Below are positions 43,172 through 53,967 of a stretch of 64,000 bases of DNA, piece by piece. Made by a program: the position numbers and the translations under genes. The stretch spans positions 45,232,822 through 45,296,821 of the forward strand of contig OX246745.1 in NCBI GenBank assembly GCA_945910005.1, in the 5' to 3' direction. The DNA is from Isoperla grammatica (Eukaryota > Arthropoda > Insecta > Plecoptera > Perlodidae). The stretch's first letter is position 1; every line of letters begins with the position of its first letter. The notes beneath the pieces were generated by a model, which did no database searches, was not told where the DNA came from, and was given only the letters and a program-made list of their open reading frames with translations.

Positions 43172-43536
43172 GGGACTAATAAGTCCCGTGTACAATAAGT
43201 CCTAAATCACCCCTATAAATTAATATAAATATTTTTGGGTTGCTATAAATATATTCCTACTCTATCTAAGAATTAAAAAACAATAACAATATGTATACAT
43301 ACCTCGTGCACCTGTCACAGAGAAATAATCTGTCCACAGCCTACTGGTTTCTTCTGAGGGTCTTGATATCGGTTACACTTTCACCAACTGTTGCGAGAAA
43401 AAATAATTCCCAACTAGTTTCGGTCGATAAGGTCGATAAAGAAGTCGGGACTTAAAAGTCCCGTCAGACAAATAGCGCGAAATTCGTATTGGTGTAAATT
43501 ATATGGCAAGATTACGTGGCGGGACTTACAAGTCCC
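43172..43536. repeat. subterminal GGGACT...AAGTCCC palindromes of piggyBac
   Basis: 16-bp palindromes at 43172-43187, 43447-43462 and 43521-43536, with a fourth at the other end (40528-40543), all GGGACT-N4-AGTCCC in form. They are candidate transposase-binding sites. Confidence 0.8.
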
Positions 43537-43556
43537 GTCAGCCAAGAAAGGGTTAA

Positions 43557-44654
43557 TGATGTCCACCCTACATGAGGTGTGACCCACAAAATACCGATCC
43601 TGGTCAAGATTAGGGGAAAACTGGGTCCTATAGCTTAACACCAGCTACGCTCTCCAAGCCAATCAAGGCAAAAACATCTGCCTTGGGGCTCAGTCAACCC
43701 CTTTTCTTCACATGGTGGAGGTCGCCGGTTTTGTAGGGTTGTAATACTATAGGTATTATGGATTTATGCAGGTGTGATTACAAAATTATGGTTGTAGGAA
43801 CGGGTTACGCGTTTTGGTAAATGTACTGTTGTGTTGTATTTTTGGATCAGACAATGTTGCGAGGGTGCGTGGGTTGCGATGTTATTATTGGTCAGGAATT
43901 AGCACGTGGTGTGATGGTTTGGTTATGGTGAATGTGTTATGTGCTACGTTTTTTTTTTTGGATCAGGCTATGCATTGCGTTGAAGGTGTCTTGATGTCTT
44001 CGAAGGGGTGTAAAGACACTTGTGGTGTTGTAGTGAGTTGTGCATTATAGGCGATGTAGGATGTAATGATGGTCTCCGTTTACACTGAAAGGGTGTGTTG
44101 TACACTGAATGTAGGGGTTTACACCCTGAATGCCTCCTGGGGCCAGTGTGTGATCACCTGGAAGGTGTGGACGGGGAACGTCGGGTCGTCGGTTCGATTT
44201 CTGGATGGATGCAGCAGTGTACTTGTAGTGTATATTATACGTTGTGTACTTCAACCGTTTGTTCCTTCTTTAGCGCCTTGCTGTGGTAGTTTAGGGTTAG
44301 TTTATACTGTATTCTTTTCTTAGCAATAGGATAGTAATTATTATTGTTATATATACGAACTAATTTGAGTGTTGTATATTTGTCTGTATATTATGTATAC
44401 TACTTTATTATTTAGATACTGTAATTGTTTTTTTGTTTTTTTATTCTGTCGGTTCATGCACTGTGGAATTGTCCGTGCCCGAGATTAGTACGTCCTAGGA
44501 CGAACGGATGTGAACTTCGGATGTGAACTTCGGACTGAAGTGATGAATCGACGTTTCTTACGTGAATTGTGCGTGTGGTTGAATGAAAGGTTATCGCCCG
44601 AGGTAGCGGGGATAATCGCGTTGTTGATGTATGAGGTGGGATGCAGTTATGGAG
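43557..44654. other. intergenic, no gene seen
   Basis: GT-rich + strand with several short open frames and no motif. No element termini recognised. Confidence 0.35.
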
Positions 44655-45475
44655 ATAACTTTTATTCTGGTGACTTTATGGTCACAATGATTGGTTGTTG
44701 GTGTCATACGATGTGGATGTATGAAATTGAGATGCAGTTATTGAGGTACCGGTAACTTTTATTCGGTGACTTTATGGTCACAATAATTGATTATTGGGGT
44801 CATGTAATATGGATATATGGAATTGGGATATTATTTGGTGACTTTATGGTCACAATTATTGAATGTTGAGGTCGTTATGCGATTTGGTTGAACGAGAGTT
44901 ATTTGTTGTTATTGACTCTTATTTGGTGACTTTATGGTCGCAGTTATTGAATGTTGAGGTCGTTATGCGATTTGGTTGAACGAGAGTTATTTGTTGTTAT
45001 TGACTCTTATTTGGTGACTTTATGGTCGCAGTTATTGAATGTTGAGATCGTTATGCGATTTGGTTGAACGAGAGTTATTTGTTGTTATTGACTCTTATTT
45101 GGTGACTTTATGGTCGCAGTTATTGAATGTTGAGGTCGTTATGCGATTTGGTTGTACGAGAGTTATTTGTTGTTATTGGCTCTTATTTGGTGACTTTATG
45201 GTCACAGTTATTGAATGTTGAGGTCGTTATGCGATTTGGTTGAACGAGAGTTATTTGTTGTTATTGACTCTTATTTGGTGACTTTATGGTCACAGTTATT
45301 GAATGTTGAGGTCGTTATGCGATTTGGTTGAACGAGAGTTATTTGTTGTTATTGACTCTTATTTGGTGACTTTATGGTCACAGTTATTGAATGTTGAGGT
45401 CGTTATGCGATTTGGTTGAACGAGAGTTATTTGTTGTTATTGACTCTTATTTGGTGACTTTATGGTCACAATATT
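44655..45475 (+). repeat. 88-bp tandem repeat, about 7 regular copies
   Basis: TTGGTGACTTTATGGTC recurs at 44923, 45011, 45099, 45187, 45275, 45363 and 45451, an exact 88-bp period. Shorter irregular relatives occur back to about 44655. No gene. Confidence 0.95.
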
Positions 45476-46140
45476 GGTGGTGTCGTTGACGGTTGATGTT
45501 GGTTGGATTTTGATGGGGAAATTGTTATTCCTCATTGTTTTTGTTTTTGAAGTGATTGCTTTGGACATAAGTGATCTCATGATTTGTGGAAATTTATTGG
45601 ATCTGCTTGTTGGCAGATTTTTGTTCGTTTCTAAGATATGGAAACATGTCATGGATATTGTGCGGTGGAATGCTGACGACGACTTTTTGGGCGTTGTATG
45701 GCCGATACTTGACGTTGGCAAAAAGGGGAGTACCATCTATACTCTGTTCACGCTAGCTTGTTTTATGCGGTTCCCTTGGTCCGATATATGTTGTGTTAGG
45801 GTGGCCACTCTGACATGACGTAGTGGGTGTTTATGTCATCTTGGGCTTGTGCAGCGTAGAGGGTACGATGGAATGTCATTGTTGGTTATATTATATTTTA
45901 GATTTACTTTACGTTTAAGGTAGCTTTATGGCCTTCAGCCTGACTGATATCCTTGTGGAACGTTTTTTTTAGTTATTTTATTTATGTGCTGACATTGGCA
46001 CTTAGGTTAAGAAGTACATTTAGGGTTCGTTTAGACATTCCATCGGTATGTTTTGGCTGGAGTTTTTCAGACTGGGTTTTGGAATTTATTTTTATGATGG
46101 TGGCCAAAGAAATCTGTGTTTCATGTTGCGTGACATGGGG
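45476..46140. other. unassigned sequence before Gypsy-2
   Basis: A 118-codon plus frame (45462-45818) is hydrophobic and partly repeat-derived; I do not recognise it. Confidence 0.3.
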
Positions 46141-46439
46141 TGTCACGGTGTGCCTGCTTACACTATATTAGTTATTAGTAGTTTAGATTAGTATTGTAAT
46201 TATAGGAATGGAAATAGTAAGAAAGCGGTGTAATTGGAATTGTATAAAGCATCAAGAAGACCGTGGAGTATTCAGATTAAGTTATAGGAATGGAAATAGT
46301 GAGAAGGCGGTGAAAAGACAGAATGGGTATGGTTGAAAAAGGGAAATGCAGGAGTGTTTTGTATCTCTAAAAAGAGGAAATAAAAGTAATATCACGCAGT
46401 ATTTATAGAACAGTTATTTGTATACTAGACGACGCTACA
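46141..46439 (+). repeat. 5' LTR of Gypsy-2 (299 bp)
   Basis: TGTCACGGTG ... GACGCTACA, alignable along its full length to the solo LTR at 6873-7185, with small indels mainly near the 3' side. The primer-binding site follows two bases after its end. Confidence 0.93.
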
Positions 46440-46441
46440 AT

Positions 46442-46454
46442 TGGGGGCTCGTCC
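46442..46454 (+). promoter_or_regulatory. Gypsy-2 primer-binding site
   Basis: TGGGGGCTCGTCC, the same core used by tRNA-Pro-primed gammaretroviruses. Here the primer is presumably the matching host tRNA-Pro. Confidence 0.8.
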
Positions 46455-46537
46455 AAAGCAGTATAGGGTAACGTTTAAACACTGTTTATTATTTGTAGCT
46501 TATAAAATCAGTTCCTAACCCCGGCGCATTTGACATA

Positions 46538-47755
46538 ATGGAGGGGTTTCTTCAAGAAGATTTGCTACCTCTGGACATTGTTCACAAGCTAATGGCTCTT
46601 CGAGCCGAGGGTACTGAGGTATACCATAACAGGCTGCGTGAGCTGTTGTCTCCCAAAGATGCAGCAATTCCACTCCGTTTGCAAACACAGCCTACTACTA
46701 TTGCCCACGCATCTCGTGAGCTGCCTGCCGCTTCTGGTACATCCTCAAGTCATGCCACAGGCTTGCGTCCTACGAGTACCTCGGGAAGTACTTCTGTCAC
46801 ACCACCTCCCATCCCGCCAAGACGACATTCCGTCACGCCTAGTTCACACTCACTGCCCGTAGTTACATATTTGAATTTGCAGGCATCGATAACCATACCA
46901 GTCTCCGAGGCGCTAGGTCGATCAGGCCAGTTCACAAGTCGTGCAAGAGCCCTTGTATTCTACTCCTATACAACGCACTGCGCACGATTCCCCACTTCAC
47001 CCCGACACATCCATAAATCCATTTCTTTCGCCATACCACCAACAGCAGCCGCAATACCATTCGCCCCATGTTCAGGGCCCGCTTCCTACATTCTTTGGCT
47101 GTGGGGACCAACAAAAAGCGCAGAGGAATTCTTGCTGGACATGGAGCAATACGCTCGGGGACAGGGCGTACCACTCTCTTACATTGTTAGCCATGTTCTT
47201 CCAGCAGCGCTTGTTGGTGACGCTTTCCGCTGGTGGACTTTCGTGGGAGGATGCAACAGTTGGGAGGACTTCAAAGTTGCCCTTCACAATGAGTATGATA
47301 GGCCAGACTATCTGGCACGACTTAAGGCTGAACTAGAAATGCGAACCCAACATCCAGATGAACCCCTTTCTGCTTATGTGCGCACTATCTCCAGCTACTA
47401 CGATCGTATTGGGTCCACGGTATCCGATGCAGAGAAAGTGGCGCGGGTAATGCGCCAGATGCACCCACAGTATTATCCCTTTCTTCAAGGACGCTCTTTT
47501 GCAAACCTGCGTGACCTCGCTGTGGTTGCACCTACAATCCAGGCTATTTTGTGGCGGCACAACAACTACCGACCTCCGCCTCCACCCACAAATGCTGTGG
47601 CAGCTGATTTGCCATTTTCATCTCCTACCTCGTCAGGCCAACAGAGTTCGTCTTCATCACGAGAATCTACTAACAGAAACGCTTGTTGGGTATGTGGTTC
47701 GTTTGATCATTTTAAACGAAACTGCCCTCGACGCCAGGGAAACGGGAAACTGTAG
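46538..47755 (+). CDS. Gypsy-2 gag (405 aa)
   Basis: An ATG about 80 bp after the primer-binding site opens 405 codons. The N-terminal half is Ser/Pro/Thr-rich and low in structure. Residues about 215-345 form a retrotransposon gag (capsid) domain: EEFLLDMEQYARGQG, GDAFRWWTF, WEDFKVALHNEY and the L-R..Q...E-P-L-S-A-Y-V signature. A single CCHC knuckle CWVCGSFDHFKRNC (C-x2-C-x4-H-x4-C) lies near the C-terminus. The frame is intact and ends TAG 47753-47755, shortly after the slippery site. Confidence 0.9.
   Translation: MEGFLQEDLLPLDIVHKLMALRAEGTEVYHNRLRELLSPKDAAIPLRLQTQPTTIAHASRELPAASGTSSSHATGLRPTSTSGSTSVTPPPIPPRRHSVTPSSHSLPVVTYLNLQASITIPVSEALGRSGQFTSRARALVFYSYTTHCARFPTSPRHIHKSISFAIPPTAAAIPFAPCSGPASYILWLWGPTKSAEEFLLDMEQYARGQGVPLSYIVSHVLPAALVGDAFRWWTFVGGCNSWEDFKVALHNEYDRPDYLARLKAELEMRTQHPDEPLSAYVRTISSYYDRIGSTVSDAEKVARVMRQMHPQYYPFLQGRSFANLRDLAVVAPTIQAILWRHNNYRPPPPPTNAVAADLPFSSPTSSGQQSSSSSRESTNRNACWVCGSFDHFKRNCPRRQGNGKL
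47737..47743 (+). promoter_or_regulatory. -1 ribosomal frameshift heptamer G GGA AAC
   Basis: In the gag reading phase the bases are G|GGA|AAC, the X XXY YYZ form used by several retroviruses. A -1 slip moves into the frame that stays open through the protease. No stop intervenes. I did not verify a downstream pseudoknot. Confidence 0.75.
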
Positions 47756-48402
47756 TTCGGGACATAGGGCCAGTTCAGGAGAACTACAGTACAAACAACG
47801 TGTTTATGGCTCTCGATACACCCAAACTGAAACAGGAATGTGACCCAATTATTACATTGTTTATAGGTCACCACACTATTCAGGCATTACTGGACACGGG
47901 CTCAAGTTGTTCTTTGATTGGACCGTCGGCGTTATCAGCGGCACAAGGAATAGGTGCCAAGGTTGAACAATGCTCGATCTCTATCAGCATGGCATCTGGT
48001 AATGTCCGTAGTGAACTCGCTGTGTTTGTGCCTATTGTTATCGCCGATCGCTGGCACATATTGAAGTGTCTGTACTTACCCCACCTCTGTCGGGAGCTAA
48101 TTCTTGGCCGGGACTTTCTTACTCAGTTTGATGTTACAGTGTCTATCAGAAGTGGTGGTTTGGCAATTAGTAACAGCACCCACTTTCATTCCTTTAATGA
48201 ATCCTGTCTTACAAGCACTTCTCTTCCTGCACGCGCGTCTGTACCGCAACCTTGTCCCAATCTACTGGACTCATCTGCCATGGTTGATTGCCCGAAACGC
48301 ATACAGCCAGCATTACATAACCTTCTTCATAAATTCTCTTGCCTCTTTTCTGATACACCCGGTTTCACAGATCTAATCCAATTTTTTTGCCGCCCTTACT
48401 AG
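47744..48402 (+). pseudogene. Gypsy-2 protease and start of pol, truncated
   Basis: The -1 frame continues as aspartic protease: LLDTGSSCSLIG (active-site D-T-G-S), then the flap-like segment and ELILGRDFLTQFDV (the I-L-G-x-D-F/W strand). It reaches the LFSDTPGFTDLI segment that normally leads into RT and then runs into unrelated sequence. The protease is intact, but no polymerase remains. Confidence 0.88.
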
Positions 48403-48404
48403 CA

Positions 48405-49225
48405 TTATCATTAATTGGTAATGTAGTTCATAAATTGCCCTTTTTGCCGTTATTTGTATGTAAAAAGTGAAAGCTACCGATTTCAATTTCCGCATTGTCT
48501 TTAATGCAATCAGGTAATAATTACGATTTTTTTAGCCCACTCCCGGCGTGTCTGGCCGAGTAAGACCGTTGTCTTGAATTTTTGAACAAAGGGGACAGGC
48601 TACTGGCTAGTATGCCTTTTTTATAACTTTTTGTTCTAAAGACCAAGCAAAGCACTGCTGATTTTGATGGTCGCTTTATTTGTTCTGAATTCGTTCTAAA
48701 ATATCGAGTTCGTGCCACCAGTCTAAGTCGAATCAACCGATAGTTCTTTTATATGATACATTGGTGCCCTTTTTTGCCGTTTCTTGGTTTAAAAGGTAGT
48801 GATTATTATTTCTAACTTCACATTATTTGTTATTGGCTACATTCAGTTTGAAATTCCGAGTTGTTGACTCCTCTCCCAGTGTTATCAGTCAACTGGTCTT
48901 CTAACTGAAATGTGTGCCGTTTTTGCCGTTTTTATGCTTCCAGTGCCAAACGGTAGCGATTTCCATTTTCGAATTACTTTTAATTATTAACTTAACATAA
49001 AATAACAAATTGTTAGACACCTATTTCAGCGTTATCAGTCAACTAGTCTTGTAGTATTTAAATAATTCTTTTTTGCCATTTTTTGGCGTTTTTTGGTTAT
49101 AAAAAGTAAAAGCTACCGATTTTGATTTCCGGATTGCCTTTGTTGTAATCAGGTAAAAATTACGAATTTTTTGAGCCTACTCTCGGCTGGTCCGGCCGAG
49201 TGAGACCATTCTGTTGAATTTGGGG
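48405..49225 (+). repeat. diverged direct repeats, TTTTTGCCGTT...GGCCGAGT unit
   Basis: Units at about 48435-48585, 48768-48900, 48928-49060 and 49075-49225 share TTTTTGCCGTT, AAAGCTACCGATTT, TCCGGATTG and GGCCGAGTGAGACC. The first and last are most alike. Non-coding; family unknown. Confidence 0.65.
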
Positions 49226-49265
49226 GGATATAGCTGACCGTCTAGAAGGGAGGTAAGGACAAGGT

Positions 49266-49697
49266 CAGTGATGATTTCAGACATTTTTCCTAGGGGGGGC
49301 TGATAAAAATCTGGGGTGTTGCTAAATTAGTAACTCATTTTATGTTTTTTTTTTTTACGGCAAAAGGCAGGGGTGGAGGGGGTTACGGTCTCTATTGATG
49401 CCATCCTTTCAGTTTTCGAATATGAGGTGATTCCTATTTGCCATTCTTACCTTTACCTAACATCGTTTAAATAGAAAATAAAATATTGCAACATTTATGT
49501 AGATGAGTTTTTCGTGGAAATCGATTTATTTCCTAGTCCTATATGAGGTGGAAAAATATACCTCATTTTCTTGTATTTTGCATTTGTTTGTGCAAATTTA
49601 CATTACTTCATGTGATTTTTTCAATCTGCTAGGGGGGGCATTTACAAATGCCGGGGGGGGCGGAGCCCCCCCCGGGATATGCCTGAAATCATCACTG
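49266..49697. mobile_element. hAT MITE (432 bp)
   Basis: Termini CAGTGATGATTTCAG ... CTGAAATCATCACTG are flanked by a perfect 8-bp duplication GACAAGGT (49258-49265 and 49698-49705). No transposase remains. A G/C-run palindrome near 49650-49675 is typical of the region's hAT copies. Confidence 0.92.
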
Positions 49698-49699
49698 GA

Positions 49700-50535
49700 C
49701 AAGGTCCCTGTTATCTGAGACCATGCAGTCTCCCGGCCACTTTGGAGAGATAAGATAACTGACACAGAGGGGGGGGGGGGGGGGGGGGAACGCTTACGCC
49801 AGTCAAGAAAACTACTTTCTGTCGTGAAATGATAAAAAATTAAAATGCACATACTAATTTAAAGGACACTTTCATAATAATAATGCAATTTGAATGGAAG
49901 TTGTAGCGTAATTAGCAGTGCAGCTATAAATAAAATACGTTCTTGCTTCATTGTGTGAAAAAGTCAATCCAGGACACTTTCCTGTTATCTGAGACCATGC
50001 AGAGTCGCCCGGCCACTTTAGAGCGATACCAGCGATACCGATAGAGGTGGCTCAGCGGTAAAATGTGAGACTCTAATTCGGGAGGTCGCCGGTTCGATTC
50101 CGGCCACCGGCAGTCCTGACTGAAGTTTTTTCCGAGGTTTTCCTCAGTCGTAAAGGCGAATGTTTGGATTGAGTCCTACTAACAGCCCCCGGACATTCTT
50201 CCCCAGCTATCCAAACACCCTAATAACCTTGGTAGTCACCTGAAGAAGGGCACATCAGGTAAAGCTGGTGTGCACCCTATAACGGGTATTCCTACGAAAA
50301 ATTATTATTATTATTATTATTTTGGAGCGATAACCGACACCGTGGAGGGTGGGTGGGGACGCCTACGCCAGTCAAGAAAATTACTTTTCCTCGTGAAATG
50401 TTGATAAAATTAACATGCACACCCTAATTTAAATGACACTTACAGAATGACTTTGCAATTTGAATGGATGTTGTAGCGTAGCAGCTATAAATAAAATGCG
50501 TTCTTGCTTCATTGTGTGAAAAAGTCAAGCCAAAG
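49700..50535 (+). repeat. direct duplication of about 270 bp, second copy with a SINE
   Basis: CCTGTTATCTGAGACCATGC ... CATTGTGTGAAAAAGTCAA occurs at 49706-49965 and again at 49981-50533. The second copy is longer because of the SINE at 50029-50324. Confidence 0.85.
50029..50324 (+). mobile_element. tRNA-derived SINE, family 1 (best copy)
   Basis: Box A TGGCTCAGCGGT and perfect box B GGTTCGATTCC give a tRNA-like Pol III promoter. A body follows with CCGAGGTTTTCCTCAGTCG, CACCTGAAGAAGGGCACATC and CTATAACGGGTATTCCTACG, and an ATT-repeat tail. An 8-bp direct repeat GAGCGATA flanks it (50021-50028 and 50325-50332). An empty-site relative lies at about 49738 in the neighbouring duplicate. Confidence 0.9.
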
Positions 50536-50539
50536 ACTA

Positions 50540-51300
50540 TCGTTTAAGATGGATCACACTTCACAATGATATTTGTTTCCTTCTTTATACTTGGGGTACG
50601 TACGCTGGTACATGTAGGAAACATACAGAATTCAATAACGTGGGTTCGAACCATGGGCGCCGCCAGAATTTTTTAAGGAGGGGCAAGTCAATGCGGTATG
50701 GGCCATGGGCGTACCATAACGAGGCTACCCGGCTATCCGTGAGTTAAAAACAACTGTGAGGGTATGTCAGTTGCAAGTTGGGGTCTTTTTGTCGACGAGC
50801 ATGTACCGTTCCTAGGTGCTAGTCATGATGGCTTGGTGGAAGTCAAGTGTCCAGTGCTAAGGAAATGACCCCAGATGAAGGCATCGCTACCGGAAAAATT
50901 ACATTCTGGACGTATAACAATGCAACAGCTAAGATCACGAGATTCAAAAAACGTCATAAATACCATTTGGCATTTTCAAATTCGGGCCAACTACATGTAA
51001 GAAAGATGCCATGCCATCTGAGCCATCAAGATTACACCGACTACCGTGTCAAGTAATAGGCATGAGCACAAAATAGAAAATCTGAAACGAACACTACACC
51101 ACTTACCAAAAGTCATCAAACGCATTTTCCCATGTGCGTTTATGTGAAAATTGCCATGTCTCATCAATCCCGTACCTATGGTCAATGTGATTGGTTCTAT
51201 TTTGGTTGTGTTGCCATACTAATGTAGTCGTTCTCTCGTAACAAAGCACTCCCTGTACTTGTTATCGAGAACCAAACAGTAACACAAACATTCGACTACT
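50540..51300. other. intergenic, no gene seen
   Basis: A short frame 50847-51056 has no motif. No element end recognised. Confidence 0.3.
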
Positions 51301-51302
51301 CA

Positions 51303-51372
51303 GCGAAGTGATCGAATGGTTGAGGTGTCTTGTCCGGAAAACAGCAGATCTGGATTCGAGTCCCACCGAGGA
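51303..51372 (+). mobile_element. tRNA-like SINE head, third type
   Basis: GATCGAATGGTTGAGGTGTC followed by a box B GATTCGAGTCCC and a GTACGCAAGTA stretch looks like the head of a class II tRNA-derived SINE. Arms do not form a clean cloverleaf, so I do not call a tRNA gene. Only one copy is visible. Confidence 0.4.
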
Positions 51373-51703
51373 TAGGTTTTCTTAGTGATTGTACGCAAGT
51401 AAATATAATTATTGCCATTGATAGTACATTGAGAAGGAGTTACATCGCCTCAAATGCAGTACATTCACAGTAAAATATTATAATAAAGACATGACTCGGA
51501 ATGACACACCTCAGTCTTTGCAGTGAGGCTAATCAAAATGATTGGTGAATTTAAAGAAGGATTTACGGTGTCTGCCTGTGGGATATCGAAATCAATAATC
51601 AACAATATACAGTAATCCGGGTCACGACATCTCTTAAACTATAAAAGGTCTTCATATGATATTATATTTGGTGAGATATTATAAAACGATACAACGACAC
51701 ATA

Positions 51704-51825
51704 TAGTGTATTGCAATGAATCTGTGGTCCCTCGCGGCTGGCTCGAGCCGGCGATTCGAGGTATCGAGTGAGGTAGGGGAAGGTGGGCGGGATCCTAGGA
51801 CCACAGATTCATTGCAATACACTTT
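51704..51825. repeat. perfect 25-bp-arm hairpin
   Basis: GTGTATTGCAATGAATCTGT extended to 25 bp on the left is matched by its reverse complement at about 51794-51820. The loop holds a GC-rich CGAGCC/GGCGATTCGAGG segment. Possibly a MITE. Confidence 0.65.
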
Positions 51826-52299
51826 TAGTTGCTCGTGTAATATGATGCCAAGTCTTATCCAGTATCCGATCCCGCCCACTTTACCTCCCCTCCTTGCTTC
51901 AAAGCAAAATAATCAACTTTCGTGAGAGAGCGCCACGAACCAGAGCCAAATGTGTGATTTGCAGAGCATTCGTACTCTCTCGTAGTCGTCTCGTACTCGT
52001 ACATCTCACGTCTACATTACTACTTGAATAACGCTCATATTTTGTGTCCGTACTAACAATGATTATGTACATAGAGTTTTTGTTCAAATTCGATCTAGTT
52101 CGGACACAAACAATTTTTGAACGGAGACTAAAAATTACGAAAAACGAAACAGTTTTGGGAAGTTTGAAACCTAAAAACAAAAAATCAATGCAATAATCTA
52201 ACAAAAACTCTATGTACGTAAAACAACAGTTCAGTTCTCTAAATGCTGGTTCAAACACAATCGAAATACGTGGATTTTTGTGCACGTAGTTTGTATAAC

Positions 52300-52614
52300 T
52301 TAGTACGAAAGTACTGCACGCCGGACGCTCGGAGTGGTACTCTGGCCGCACACAATCCTCTTGTTCACAACTTGCCTATGAAGATAATCTGTTTGACAAA
52401 GCATTTTGCAACCAGAAACGATGCGCTCAATTGTTTCGCCGTTCATATTACATTTTCTACATTTATCATCCACTGTGACGTATTTCATTATGTATTTTTT
52501 GTAATTGTTAGTCTTGATTACTTTATCTTGAATAGCGATCATAAATCCCTCTGTTTCGCTGAAAATGTAACGAGGCCAGCAATGTACAGTATAGTGTAAT
52601 GTCCCCCACTGCAA
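52300..52614 (-). pseudogene. LINE C-terminal zinc-finger fragment (REL-endo type)
   Basis: The minus strand encodes SETEGFMIAIQDKVIKTNNY, then CRKCNMNGETIERIVSGC and DYLHRQVV. The C-x2-C-x(n)-E-T-I-E-H-I-V-x-x-C-x-x-L ... Y-L-x-R-H-N block precedes the endonuclease in REL-endo LINEs. Here the conserved His is Arg. It fits directly before the kind of domain found at 38200-38670, but the two fragments are separate insertions. Confidence 0.6.
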
Positions 52615-52619
52615 GTATA

Positions 52620-52990
52620 ATTACCCCTTTGCACTTGCACTCGTATGTCAGCTGTTAGCCGACATCAACAGTCCTGCAGCGAGTTGTATTTAAAATATTT
52701 GAAAATTACAAAAATTAAATTTGCATTTTTCTTAATTTACACCTTGTGGCAGCCACCGAATTAAGCCCAAAATGTATTTCGTATTAGCTATCGTTTCCCC
52801 TAATTGCAATTTATAAACAAAAGAATTAAGGCTCAAAAGGTTAACTGCAGTAGGTAGGTAGCCTTGTAAAGTTAAGGACAGGTTTTATTTAATTACAACA
52901 AAGAACAGAGCATATGTATTATTATGATTTTTATATTGATACTACGTTTACAATAATGTTATTAAATTGAACTCCAGTTAAAACATATAA
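52620..52990. other. AT-rich intergenic, no gene seen
   Basis: Nothing recognised. Confidence 0.3.
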
Positions 52991-53214
52991 TATAATAATA
53001 ATTTTTCGTAGGAATATCCGTTATAGGGGGTACACTAGCTTTACCTGATGTGCCCCTCTTCAGGTGACTAACTATAGGTCTATTTGAGTGTTTGGATAGT
53101 TGGGAAGGAATGTCCGAGAAAAACCTTCAGTCAGAACTGCCGGTGGGTGGAATCGAACTGGCGACCTCCCTAATTAGAGTCTCACGTCTTACCGCTGAGC
53201 CACCTGTCGGGGGG
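52991..53214 (-). mobile_element. tRNA-derived SINE, family 1 (minus strand)
   Basis: Read on the minus strand: ACAGGTGGCTCAGCGGTAAG, box B AGTTCGATTCC, the shared body with an internal deletion after CTGACTGAAG, CACCTGAAGAGGGGCACATC and an ATT-type tail (plus-strand ATAATAATAAT near 52991). Confidence 0.88.
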
Positions 53215-53239
53215 TACTAGTTGTTTTCTAGCTTTTTCA

Positions 53240-53915
53240 TGTATTTTTTATTTTAATAATATAATGTCTTAAAAAAGGTATCACTGTTTTCAGTTTTCTA
53301 AAAATGCGTTGAACATTGAAATTGAAACATTACCTCTGAAAGTACTAACTTATTTTTTTCTTAATTTTTCAACCGCCGGTACCGGCAATATTGCTACTTT
53401 AATCCACCTCACGGCGCACGAAGTTTTATAAAGCATACGTGATGGTGATCTAGAATGTTTATTGCGGTTCAAGCATTTAATTTCGTCTACAACGTAAGCT
53501 GTATTTGGTTGCATTATCTTTATTGTTTGTCATTGTTTAATCTACTGGTATGGAGAGTGTATTATTATACCGGTCGATGAAGGCAATGATATACAAAAAA
53601 CCAATAAAGATAATGCAACTAAAATAGCTTAGATTGTAGACCAAAGTACGTCTTTGAACCGCAATAAACATTGTGTACGTTTTTTTTTTTTTTTTTTTTC
53701 TACAAAACTTTAAACTTAGAAACGTGAAGTGAATTAAAGTAGCAATATTGCCGATACCGGTGGCTGAAAAATTAAGAAAAGAATAATTTTGGAAGTTTCA
53801 GAGTTCAATGTTTCAATTTCAAAGTTAAACATTTTTTGTGTTAGGCATATTTTAGAAAACTGAAACCTGTGATCAACATCCTTAATAATTAAAATAAAAC
53901 TGTTATCACATATTT
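53240..53915. mobile_element. foldback palindrome, about 330-bp arms
   Basis: Left-arm blocks (TCAGTTTTCTAAAA, TGAAATTGAAACATT, CGGTACCGGCAATATTGCTA, ATTGCGGTTCAAG) reappear inverted on the right, ending TTTTAGAAAACTGAAACCTG. The centre is near 53545. A poly-T run (53680-53699) interrupts the right arm. A one-armed relative lies at 30750-31020. No coding capacity. Confidence 0.8.
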
Positions 53916-53967
53916 TTATAACTGACATTATCAACGCGCTTATTCTCATTACCATTGTAGTCTGTAC

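Larger units (their letters stand above)
40394..43552 (-). mobile_element. piggyBac transposon, apparently intact gene
   Basis: The right end is CCCTTTCTTGGC (minus strand) next to TTAA (43553-43556), the piggyBac target. A matching CCCTTTCTTGCC at 40394 on the + strand is the likely other end, but it is preceded by TCTG rather than TTAA, so that flank has mutated or the true end is elsewhere. Four GGGACTNNNNAAGTCCC-type palindromes lie in the terminal regions. The three-exon transposase is 40834-43097. Confidence 0.85.
46141..48402 (+). mobile_element. Ty3/Gypsy element 2, 5' portion
   Basis: 5' LTR (46141-46439), primer-binding site (46442), gag (46538-47755), a -1 slippery heptamer (47737-47743) and protease (to about 48400). 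It is cut just before RT, so RT, RNase H, integrase and the 3' LTR are missing. The solo LTR at 6873-7185 is another insertion of the same family. Confidence 0.92.

Noticed and set aside
44095..45818. Several 60-118 codon frames
   Set aside because: Mostly within or beside the 88-bp repeat, hydrophobic by composition, no motifs.
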